A model generated the notes under the pieces. The model saw nothing but the letters and a program-made list of their open reading frames with translations, was not told the DNA's origin and made no database searches. Below are positions 1 through 8,112 of a DNA stretch of 36,093 nucleotides, in pieces. A program made the position numbers and the translations under genes. The DNA is taken from positions 1-36,093 of the forward strand of contig JAISNZ010000039.1 in the NCBI GenBank assembly GCA_031275955.1, written 5' to 3'. The stretch is from Desulfovibrio sp. Lineage in GTDB: Bacteria; Desulfobacterota; Desulfovibrionia; Desulfovibrionales; Desulfovibrionaceae. The stretch's first letter is position 1. The number at the start of each line of letters is the position of its first letter.

Positions 1-7
1 GCCTCCC

Positions 8-739
8 ATGCAGCGTAAAGCAGTCATTATGGCCGGCGGCAAGGGCACCCGCCTTGCCCCGTATACGGCCATTATCCCCAAACCGCTGGTGCCGCTGGGT
101 GACATTTCCATTTTGGAAATGATTCTTTTGCAGCTCAAGCATCACAGGATTACGGATGTTGTTCTGGCCGTAAATCATTTGAGCCATTTGTTCCAGGCCT
201 ACTTTGGAAACGGCGAGCGCCAGGGTTTGCGCATTGACTACAGCCTTGAAAGTCACCCGCTGGGCACGGCCGGCCCTCTTGGCGCGGTGCTGGACAGCAT
301 GAGTCCGGATTTTTTTCTGCTCAATGGCGACTTGCTGACCAATATGGACTTTGCGGGAATGTACGCCGCCCATTGCCGTAATAAGGCCGATGCCACCATC
401 GCCGTGCATGAACGGGAGCTGAAAAGCGATTTTGGCGTAATAGATATGGACGAAGACGGACTGCTTGTGGGATACCGGGAAAAGCCGTCTTACCGCCACT
501 TTGTGAGCATGGGATGCTATGTGCTCTCGCGAGAGGCGGTAAAGCCGTTTGTTGCCGCCGATACATACCTGGATATGCCGGATCTGATGCGGCTTATGAT
601 GGACGCGCAAAAGAAGGTTTATTGCAACAAAGCCGATTGCGTCTGGCTTGATATCGGCAGGCCGGAAGATTACGCGCAGGCGCAGGAGCTTTTTGCGAAA
701 CAGCCGGAGCTGTTCCTTCCAGAGCGTTTGACGCCTTGA
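8..739 (+). CDS. Sugar-1-phosphate nucleotidyltransferase
   Basis: The 243-residue protein is a whole NTP_transferase-fold enzyme that would join an NTP and a sugar 1-phosphate to make a nucleotide sugar for the polysaccharide locus. Visible motifs are the N-terminal nucleotide loop GGKGTRL (residues 10-16), the PKPL segment with the conserved lysine (24-27), LGTAGP (85-90), the metal-binding NGD (106-108) and a C-terminal WLDIGRPEDY. The length fits short HddC/RfbA-like members that lack the left-handed helix tail. The start lies seven bases from the window edge, so its ribosome site cannot be judged. The sugar and base (GDP-mannose or -heptose type versus dTDP-glucose type) cannot be told from motifs. 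It is the first visible gene of the locus, which probably extends upstream. Confidence 0.85.
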   Translation: MQRKAVIMAGGKGTRLAPYTAIIPKPLVPLGDISILEMILLQLKHHRITDVVLAVNHLSHLFQAYFGNGERQGLRIDYSLESHPLGTAGPLGAVLDSMSPDFFLLNGDLLTNMDFAGMYAAHCRNKADATIAVHERELKSDFGVIDMDEDGLLVGYREKPSYRHFVSMGCYVLSREAVKPFVAADTYLDMPDLMRLMMDAQKKVYCNKADCVWLDIGRPEDYAQAQELFAKQPELFLPERLTP

Positions 740-855
740 AATAATGGTTTGCATCTCGCGCTCGCCAAACCGGGGCTTTGGGCATTACCGCGGAAACGAG
801 GGGGCCGCCGGCAAGGTCTGTTGCGTTTTTTCCCTTTCTTATTTTAGCGGACTCC

Positions 856-2877
856 ATGAATATCCTTCTTTTTATGACCGCCGGCATGTCGCTGAACGCT
901 TGGCGCCAAGCGGGAACCCTTACCCGGGAACTTGCCCTGTATGAACGCCTGGCCGGCCTTGGCGCGAAAATTGGAATTATCAGTTACGGCGGCAAGGAAG
1001 AGCGGGAGCTGGCCACGCCTTTTCCGTGGTTAAGCGTGCACAGCAATGTGTGGGGCTTGTCGGCGGAGCGTTATGCCCGTTGGCTGCCCCTTTTGCATGC
1101 CGCTCCCCTGATGCGGGCTGATGTGCTGAAAAGCAACCAGATGAGCGGCGCGGATGCCGCCCTGCGTTGCGCGCGCCTATGGAACAAGCCGTTTGTCGCC
1201 CGTTGCGGGTATATGTGGAGTGAATTTGCCCTGACCCAATCAGCCGATGCGGCCAAAGAGATTGACCGGCTCGAACGTCATATTTTTACTGAAGCCCGGC
1301 ATTGTATCGTTACCACCGAAGATATGCGTGAAAGCATTCTGGCCCGAACGGCACGGCAAAAAGAAGATATAAGCGTCTTTCCCAACTATGTGCCGGATTA
1401 CTTGTTTACGCCGCCTGCTCGGGCAAAAGCCGATCTGGATGCTCGCATTTGCTATGTGGGGCGCCTTTCCGAGCAAAAAAATCTGCCCGCGTTGGTTCAG
1501 GCCTGTCAGGATTTGCCCGTTACGCTTCGCCTTATAGGCGAGGGGCCGGATCACGAAGCGTTGCAAGCTCTTGCCGAGCGCCTCCATGTTCAGCTGGAAA
1601 TGCCCGGGCGTATTCTTCATGAAGATTTGGGGAAAGAACTTGACGCGGCAACCGCTTGCGCCCTGGTGTCCCACTATGAAGGCAACCCCAAGGCGCTGCT
1701 TGAATACATGGCCAGGGGCCGCCCGATACTCGCCACCAACGCGCCCGGCATTGCCAACCTGATACGGCACGAGGAGAACGGCCTGCTTTGTTCGCCGGAT
1801 CCCTCGTCCATCCGCGAAGGCTTGCAACGCCTGCTGGGTGATCCGGAGTTGCGCGAACGTCTTGGAGCGCAAACCCGGGCCGATGCCAGGGCGTTTTCTC
1901 TTCAAGCTTCCGCTGAGCGCGAGTTCGGCTTGTATCGGCAGATAACGCGACAACCAGGAGGCGCAAGCCTTCCCTGTTTTTTGCGTCATGCTGTCCGTGC
2001 CCTGCCCCGCCTTGGCCTTAAAAAGGCACGCGCGCTTGCATCCCGAGGGCTGGACGGGCTCGCGGCAAAATTGGCCGCAAACCCATGCCTGGCAAGACGT
2101 CTCGGTCCTCTTTTCGCCGCGCCGCGCGCGGCGGATGTCTCCGCCCCCACACCGCCCGCCCCCAGCTTCAATCTTTCCGATACCGCGCGCGCTCTTGCGT
2201 CCGCCTGCGCCGAACTGCCGGCGGCGGATGCCTTGCGGTTGATTTTTACGCTGGAAAACAGTCTGTACTCCATGGCGGGCAATTTTTCCGTCGCCTATGA
2301 TAACGGACTGCACACCAAACATCGCCATACGCAATACCATGCTTTCTTTGTCAACCGCCTGTCCGCCGGGGAAAACGTTCTGGATATCGGCTGCGGCAAT
2401 GGATTTCTCGCTTACGATATGGCTCGGTCGGCGGGAGCTTTTGTTACGGGGATCGATCTGAATCCGGACAATATCACTGTGGCTCAAGAGCGCTTCCGCC
2501 ATGAGCGGGTATCTTTTATACACGGTGACGCGCTTACGGATTTACCGTCCGGTGTTTATGACGTTGTGGTGCTTTCCAACGTGCTGGAGCACCTGTCGGG
2601 GCGGCCGGAGTTTTTGCAAAAAATTCAAAAACGCCTCGGGCCGAAACGATATCTCATCCGTGTGCCTTTGTTTGAGCGCGACTGGCGCGTGCCTTTGAAG
2701 CGGGAGCTGGGCCTGGAGTGGCGTCTGGATACCAGCCATGAAACAGAATATACTCAAGAGGAATTCTTGCGGGAAATGCGGGATGCCGCTTTGACTGTGC
2801 GCCATATCGAATTTCGCTGGAGTGAAATCTGGTGTGAGCTTTACCCGGCTGGCAGCCCCGTGCCTGTTAAGGATTAA
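856..2877 (+). CDS. GT4 glycosyltransferase fused to a SAM methyltransferase
   Basis: A 673-residue two-domain protein. The N-terminal part (about 1-370) is a GT-B, family 4 type glycosyltransferase with a Rossmann segment CYVGRLSEQKN and an E-x7-E donor site (E275/E283, in HYEGNPKALLEY). An Ala/Pro-rich linker follows. The C-terminal part (about 460-673) is a class I methyltransferase with motif I LDIGCGNGF (D513), an acidic ribose site GIDLN and the post-motif VVLSNVLEHL. I prefer the ATG at 856 (MNILLFMTAGMS) over the TTG at 778 used by the ORF track, because the 26 extra residues have no GT4 character. A weak ribosome site precedes either start. The fusion suggests that one protein adds a sugar and methylates the product; the substrates are unknown. 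It is followed at once by the next glycosyltransferase. Confidence 0.85.
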   Translation: MNILLFMTAGMSLNAWRQAGTLTRELALYERLAGLGAKIGIISYGGKEERELATPFPWLSVHSNVWGLSAERYARWLPLLHAAPLMRADVLKSNQMSGADAALRCARLWNKPFVARCGYMWSEFALTQSADAAKEIDRLERHIFTEARHCIVTTEDMRESILARTARQKEDISVFPNYVPDYLFTPPARAKADLDARICYVGRLSEQKNLPALVQACQDLPVTLRLIGEGPDHEALQALAERLHVQLEMPGRILHEDLGKELDAATACALVSHYEGNPKALLEYMARGRPILATNAPGIANLIRHEENGLLCSPDPSSIREGLQRLLGDPELRERLGAQTRADARAFSLQASAEREFGLYRQITRQPGGASLPCFLRHAVRALPRLGLKKARALASRGLDGLAAKLAANPCLARRLGPLFAAPRAADVSAPTPPAPSFNLSDTARALASACAELPAADALRLIFTLENSLYSMAGNFSVAYDNGLHTKHRHTQYHAFFVNRLSAGENVLDIGCGNGFLAYDMARSAGAFVTGIDLNPDNITVAQERFRHERVSFIHGDALTDLPSGVYDVVVLSNVLEHLSGRPEFLQKIQKRLGPKRYLIRVPLFERDWRVPLKRELGLEWRLDTSHETEYTQEEFLREMRDAALTVRHIEFRWSEIWCELYPAGSPVPVKD

Positions 2878-2881
2878 CAGT

Positions 2882-5800
2882 ATGCGGACACCCTCCATCA
2901 CAGTGCTCATGTCCGTGCGTAACGGCGAGAAGTTTCTGGCGGAAGCGATTGAAAGTGTTTTGAGCCAGACGTGGCGGGATTTTGAATGTATCATTATCAA
3001 CGATGGTTCCATTGATGGCACGGCTGGCATTTTGGCGGAGTTTGCCGAGGCGGATCCGCGCATAACAGTTGTGGAGCATGCCGGCGGCGCCGGGCTGGCC
3101 GTACGGTTGAACCAGGGCCTTGAACTTGCCCGGGGCGCTTTGATAGCCCGCATGGATGCCGACGATATCGCCCTGCCGGAGCGTTTTTCCCTGCAAAAAG
3201 ATTTTCTGGATGCTCACCCGGAAGTGGCCGCCGTTGGCGGCAGCGTTGCTTACATTGATGATCTCGGCGCGATTACAGGAGAGTATGTCTACCCTTGCGC
3301 GGCAGAGGCCATACGGGAACAGCTGCTCTATTACGGTTCTCCCATTGCCCACCCCGCCGCCATGTTTCGCCTGAAACCGGTTCGCGCCATAGGGGGATAC
3401 CGAAGCATTTTTCCCTACGCGCAAGACTATGACCTCTGGCTGCGCCTGGCGGAAAAAGGCGGCCTCGCCAACTTGGCGGAACGGATTCTACACTACAGGA
3501 TTCACGCGGGTTCAACGAATAAACAACACACCACTCCACAGCTTGCCTGCATGGCGCTTGCCCGGCTGTCGGCACGGCAGCGCGTGCTGCTGCCGGACGA
3601 CATTCTTGCCAAAAGGCAAACGCCGGTTGATGTCTCTCTGGCACGGCAACACATGCGCAATTTTGACATGGTCACCCTTGGGCAACTCATCTCCACTGTC
3701 TCTGTCTATGGAGCTGATGCCGCGGTGGATTCTTTTGTCGAAGAGTGCTGGAAAACGCTTTTGCGGATGGTTCCCGTGACAGACCGGGAGCAAAGAGCTC
3801 TGGCCGTGGCCTACGGGCATGCCCTGGCCTGCTGTCCGGGGATAATACCCTTGCTTTGCCGGGAGTGGGAAGCCTCGCCCTGCGAATCCCTCCATAGAGA
3901 AATTCTTGCCAAACTCATACTCACACTGCCCTTGCCCCCGTTTGACAAGTTGGAAAAAGCCCTGAGCGGCCATAGTGTCGCCGATCACCTTCTCGCGCGC
4001 GAACTTGTGTGGCGCTGCGGCCTGGGGGCGGATGCTCCCGCATGGCTGGGCGCCATACTCGGCCAGGAGCTTGCCGCCTTACATGGCCCCGAGCAAAGCG
4101 ATTATGACTGGTTGAGCGCCCGCTATGGCTGCCTGAGTCTGCTCATCCGCCAAGGCCTTGCTGGATGGCTTGGCGCAATGGCCCCTCAGGCGGATATCCG
4201 CCAGGCCGGCCCCACGGCTTCTCTGGCCTTGCTCTGCCGCCTCTGCGTGACGGTGCACGCGAGCATGGACGGCGCTCCGGAGACTGTCGTCGCGGCGCTT
4301 GGACAATGGCTGCTGACTGAAGCGAAAAATCCCCACGGGAGGGATATGGGGCTTTTGCGCTGCCTTGCGCGGCTTGGCGACTCCGCTGACTTTGCCTTGG
4401 CGGCCAAGCTTTTTGCGGAGTGTACCCCTGAGGATGAGCAGGGTATTTCTGTTATCGTGACCGCGGAGGCGGGCACAAACTGGCTTTTTTATCTTAGTAA
4501 CGTTATCTCCCATACAGCCAATGTGGAATTGGTTCTCTGCGACCTTTCGCCAAATTTTGCCGTTCACTTTTTCGAGCACGCCTATGCTCACAGGCACTCC
4601 GTTACGGTTTTTGCAAGCTCCAAAGGCCTTTTCGCCCCAAAAAACGAAGCCCTGACCGCTTGCCGCTACCCGATAATCGCCTTTGCCAAAGACTTTTACT
4701 GCTATGATCTTCATGCGCTTTCTCTGGCTAGCGGCCATTTGCAGAGGGCGGAAGCCGTATGGGGACAGCCGCACTTTGCAGAGCGAGTGCCGGATGTCGT
4801 GCGGCACGAGCTGGCCTTTGACGTCACCCCTGAAGGAGTGGAGGAATATTTTCCTCTTTTTATCCGCCGCGGCGCAATTGACAGGCTGGGTTTTTTCAAC
4901 AACGACTCCAATGAACAGACCATTGAAAAAGAGTACCGCGTCCGCATGCGGACGCGCGGCGTGTCCACGGCGTATGCCGAAGATGTGCTTGTTCCGCATG
5001 GGAGGACGCCTTCCCCACCTGCCGCCCGGTACCTGTTAAGCAAAGCTAAAAGTCTGGCAAGACATGGTTTGCGCTTCCGCAAAAAATCCCCCCTGCCAAA
5101 GGACAGCGCCTGTGCCCCCCCGGCAGCGCCTGTGAGCGTTGCCGCGTCTTCCCTGAAGGTACTTCCGGAAACTGCCCGGTATATGCCTTCGCTGGACGAT
5201 TTTCGCTTCGCTGCCTTTGAGGAATGGCTCCAGCTTTTTCCGGGGCGCAGCGCGCCTCTCTTTGTCAGCCCGGGAGTAGACCTGGCCTTGCGCCGCGCAA
5301 GAGGCCGTAAGAACAAAGACTACAGCGTACTGCCCCCTTCTGGCTTGTTGCCTGAAGACAAAAAGTTGCTGCTGGCGCTCTTTGCCCAAGAAGCGAAAAA
5401 GTGGCCAAGAGAATTGCTGGCCGCTCATTGCACGGTATTGCTGTATGACGATCAGCCGGAAGACGCCTATGCCGTCAGATCCATAGCGTATGACGCAGCC
5501 GATTTGTGTGTGGCTTTGACAGAAGAATCGCAGGCCCGTCTTGCCATGCTGCATCCGCTCGTGTGCCGCGCGGACTCGGTTCTTGTCGCCTTGGCCTGGG
5601 CTCACAAGCTTTATCTGGCGGCGCGGCTGGGTACCCGTTACCCGGCTCCAGCGCCATACACCCATACAGAGGACGGCGCGGAAGCGGCCCTCCCGCGCAA
5701 ACCATTCATTATGCTGCTGGTGGATACTTTTTATACCGGTGGCAGGGAAAACGTCATTCTGGCCTTGATGCCGTATCTGCGGGATAAAGGCTGCAAGGTT

Positions 5801-6946
5801 GCGCTGGGTATAACGCGCGATTCCACGCCTGAGGGAAGGGCCATGCTTGAGCAGGCCGGTCTGGAATTTTTCAACTTTTCAGGAGACGCCGCGACACAAC
5901 AAAAGATATTGCTGGAGCGGAAGATTGACTTGGTGGTCGCGCAGCATTGTAGAGACGGTGTTTTGGCGGCGGGTTTGGCGGGCATCCCCTGCGTCCAGTC
6001 CATTTACGGCATGTTTATGCAGGCTGAGAAGGCAGAGCTGGATGAGTGGAAACGCCTGGACGCCTGTACTTCAACGTACAGTTGCGTCTCCGCGCTCGCG
6101 GCCATGTGCGTTGACCGCTATTTTGGCGTGGATGTGCATAAAATTGTTATCGCGCCCTGCGCGTCATCCATGCGGATACCCACCGGTTTCGGGCAACGCG
6201 GGGAAGACCCGGCCCTGCGGGCGGAGCTGGGCATTCCCCAAAACTCACCGGTCTTCATCTACCCGGCAAGACTTCAAGACGCCAAAGGCCAACGGCTATT
6301 GCTGGACGCTTTTGCCCAGGCCTTCCAGCAAGATCCGCGAATACGCCTCGTCTTGCTGGGGCCATGCTTCGATTATGGCTACAAAGCGCGCCTGCAGGGG
6401 TTAATAGCGAACTACGGGCTTGATCATGCGGTCATTTTGGCTGGGCATCGTGATGATTTGCCCCGATTTTTCAATCTGGGCAAAGCGCTTGTGATGCCGT
6501 CGTTTACCGAAGGTTGGAGCCTGTCCATTGCCGAAGCGGTGCAGGCGGGCTTACCGGTTATCGCCACAGACGTGGGCGGGGCCACGGAGCAATTGCGTGG
6601 AACCGACGGCATCCTTTTGCCCGCTTTTGCCGACGACCTCTGGCGCATGACTCCGGCCCGCATGCAATATGCCATACACCACGAACACCAGCACCACCAG
6701 TTGCGCGAGGCGCTCTGTCAGGCGTTTCTTGCGATGGCCTCGCGGCCCTCTGGCAGCCAGTCTCCTCCACAGGCAACAAGCGTTGTAAGCATAGAAGAAG
6801 CCTGCGCCCGCCAATTACATATTTTTCTGGCAACCCTTGGCGGGCATTCTGGTTCGGCTTTACGAAACGGCACGTTCATACCGCAGAAGCAATCAAAATA
6901 TATTGACGTATCCTCACGGCGTAAAGAAAGCCGCAAGGAGTTATAG
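2882..6946 (+). CDS. Giant multidomain glycosyltransferase (GT2 - degenerate GT2-like - GT4)
   Basis: A 1354-residue protein read from the ATG at 2882; the track start at 2822 lies inside the previous gene. Residues about 4-230 are a GT-A family 2 domain (TVLMSVRNGEKF, then the metal site ARMDADD with D92/D94). Residues about 230-520 are helical and unrecognised. From about 520 a segment (ISVIVTAEAG ... APKNEALTACRYPIIAFAKDF) follows the layout of a second GT2 fold but has no clear DxD, so it looks degenerate. A Pro/Ala-rich stretch follows. From about 940 to 1290 there is a GT4 domain (DTFYTGGREN, YPARLQDAKG, and E1210-x7-E1218 in FTEGWSLSIAEAVQ). It probably builds two different linkages of the repeat unit in the cytoplasm. 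It abuts the acyltransferase gene with no spacer. Acceptor and donors are unknown. Confidence 0.8.
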   Translation: MRTPSITVLMSVRNGEKFLAEAIESVLSQTWRDFECIIINDGSIDGTAGILAEFAEADPRITVVEHAGGAGLAVRLNQGLELARGALIARMDADDIALPERFSLQKDFLDAHPEVAAVGGSVAYIDDLGAITGEYVYPCAAEAIREQLLYYGSPIAHPAAMFRLKPVRAIGGYRSIFPYAQDYDLWLRLAEKGGLANLAERILHYRIHAGSTNKQHTTPQLACMALARLSARQRVLLPDDILAKRQTPVDVSLARQHMRNFDMVTLGQLISTVSVYGADAAVDSFVEECWKTLLRMVPVTDREQRALAVAYGHALACCPGIIPLLCREWEASPCESLHREILAKLILTLPLPPFDKLEKALSGHSVADHLLARELVWRCGLGADAPAWLGAILGQELAALHGPEQSDYDWLSARYGCLSLLIRQGLAGWLGAMAPQADIRQAGPTASLALLCRLCVTVHASMDGAPETVVAALGQWLLTEAKNPHGRDMGLLRCLARLGDSADFALAAKLFAECTPEDEQGISVIVTAEAGTNWLFYLSNVISHTANVELVLCDLSPNFAVHFFEHAYAHRHSVTVFASSKGLFAPKNEALTACRYPIIAFAKDFYCYDLHALSLASGHLQRAEAVWGQPHFAERVPDVVRHELAFDVTPEGVEEYFPLFIRRGAIDRLGFFNNDSNEQTIEKEYRVRMRTRGVSTAYAEDVLVPHGRTPSPPAARYLLSKAKSLARHGLRFRKKSPLPKDSACAPPAAPVSVAASSLKVLPETARYMPSLDDFRFAAFEEWLQLFPGRSAPLFVSPGVDLALRRARGRKNKDYSVLPPSGLLPEDKKLLLALFAQEAKKWPRELLAAHCTVLLYDDQPEDAYAVRSIAYDAADLCVALTEESQARLAMLHPLVCRADSVLVALAWAHKLYLAARLGTRYPAPAPYTHTEDGAEAALPRKPFIMLLVDTFYTGGRENVILALMPYLRDKGCKVALGITRDSTPEGRAMLEQAGLEFFNFSGDAATQQKILLERKIDLVVAQHCRDGVLAAGLAGIPCVQSIYGMFMQAEKAELDEWKRLDACTSTYSCVSALAAMCVDRYFGVDVHKIVIAPCASSMRIPTGFGQRGEDPALRAELGIPQNSPVFIYPARLQDAKGQRLLLDAFAQAFQQDPRIRLVLLGPCFDYGYKARLQGLIANYGLDHAVILAGHRDDLPRFFNLGKALVMPSFTEGWSLSIAEAVQAGLPVIATDVGGATEQLRGTDGILLPAFADDLWRMTPARMQYAIHHEHQHHQLREALCQAFLAMASRPSGSQSPPQATSVVSIEEACARQLHIFLATLGGHSGSALRNGTFIPQKQSKYIDVSSRRKESRKEL

Positions 6947-8071
6947 ATGGGGCAATCCGGCTATATTCGTCCTGAAACACTGCCGGCTTTAACAAGTCTG
7001 CGCTTTATGGCCGCCATGATGGTGGTTTTTATGCATACGTCCAGCGCTTTCGGTTGGGAGTTTATTCCTCGACACTTTATCTTCGGGCTCGGGGTTTCCT
7101 TCTTTTTTATTTTATCCGGCTTTATCCTGACACATAACTATCTGCATAGAAATGTCCCGTTTACCACCTTTATACAAAACAGGTGGGCCAGACTATGGCC
7201 GGCGCACCTTTTGTGGCTTGCAGCTGTCTTTATCCTGCTTCCACCTGGTTGGTGGACCTTTGACGGGCCAGGTCTTTTGAGCAAATGGGTAACACTGGTA
7301 GCCAATATTTTTATGATGCACAGCATTGTGCCAATACAGGACTATTACTTTTCATGGAATGCTGTCTCCTGGAGTATTTCCACCGAGTTTTTTCTGTATC
7401 TCGCTTTTTATCCTCTTTTGAAAAATATCCGGCACACTTGGCGATGTAAGCTTCTCATAACGCTTTTTATTTTTCTCAGTTTGGATGTCATTCAACACTG
7501 GTTCCCAATAACAGGGATGAATATTACCTTTGCGATTCCCCCTGCGCGTGTGTTGGAGTTCTTTCTTGGCATGACGGCATATTTGATATGGGAAAAAACA
7601 CGCGAAGGTAAGCTATGGATTGCTTTTCTCATTACTGCCGTGCCGCTCTTCTTGATGTTGCCAGAGCTAACGAGCTTACTACCTATTCTTTCAAAAGCTA
7701 CTCAATTTATTCGTGTTGGCCTGCTTTGCGGATATGCCGCTCTCGCCTGCCTTATAATCTCCCTTGCCGGCAACCACACACTGGCCCGCATTGTCGGCGT
7801 GCGCCCTTTTGTCTATTTGGGGGAAATCAGTTATTCATTGTACCTCTGCCATCAGGTATTTATCCGCATGTTTTTATCGCAAGGACCGGACGGATTCTGG
7901 GCTTCGTTATCCCCGCCCTTACAGGCGGCACTCTATTTTCCCATTATTTTTAGCGCTTCGTGCCTTTCGTATCATATTGTGGAAATTCCTCTGCGTAAGA
8001 TGCTCAGGAGCATTGATTTTCAAAGATATTTTGGGATTTTTAAGCAAAAAAAGGCATACCACCCTCTGTGA
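6947..8071 (+). CDS. Membrane O-acyltransferase (acyltransferase 3 family)
   Basis: The 374-residue protein is very hydrophobic, with about ten membrane segments, and opens with the acyltransferase 3 signature LTSLRFMAAMMVVFMHTSS; the histidine in FMHT is the family's catalytic candidate. It continues with GVSFFFILSGFIL and the basic loop FIQNRWARLWPAHL, which matches the conserved R-x-x-R-x-x-P pattern. Known relatives such as OafA transfer acetyl or other acyl groups onto O-antigen or exopolysaccharide sugars at the inner membrane. The ATG directly follows the upstream stop codon and has AAGGAG about eight bases ahead inside the previous gene, so the two are translated together. The stop overlaps an alternative GTG of the next gene. 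Base composition is lower in GC than the neighbouring glycosyltransferases. Confidence 0.88.
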   Translation: MGQSGYIRPETLPALTSLRFMAAMMVVFMHTSSAFGWEFIPRHFIFGLGVSFFFILSGFILTHNYLHRNVPFTTFIQNRWARLWPAHLLWLAAVFILLPPGWWTFDGPGLLSKWVTLVANIFMMHSIVPIQDYYFSWNAVSWSISTEFFLYLAFYPLLKNIRHTWRCKLLITLFIFLSLDVIQHWFPITGMNITFAIPPARVLEFFLGMTAYLIWEKTREGKLWIAFLITAVPLFLMLPELTSLLPILSKATQFIRVGLLCGYAALACLIISLAGNHTLARIVGVRPFVYLGEISYSLYLCHQVFIRMFLSQGPDGFWASLSPPLQAALYFPIIFSASCLSYHIVEIPLRKMLRSIDFQRYFGIFKQKKAYHPL

Positions 8072-8112
8072 GCATTACGGTATGGGATTTGGACAAAAAG
8101 GAAAATTTGCAT

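Noticed and set aside
744-944. Small ORF in the gap after the nucleotidyltransferase
   Set aside because: It overlaps the start of the GT-MT gene in another frame and has no ribosome site.
1240-2523. A 427-codon minus-strand frame in the GT-MT fusion gene
   Set aside because: It is antisense to both active-site motifs of the fusion protein and has no ribosome site or family resemblance.
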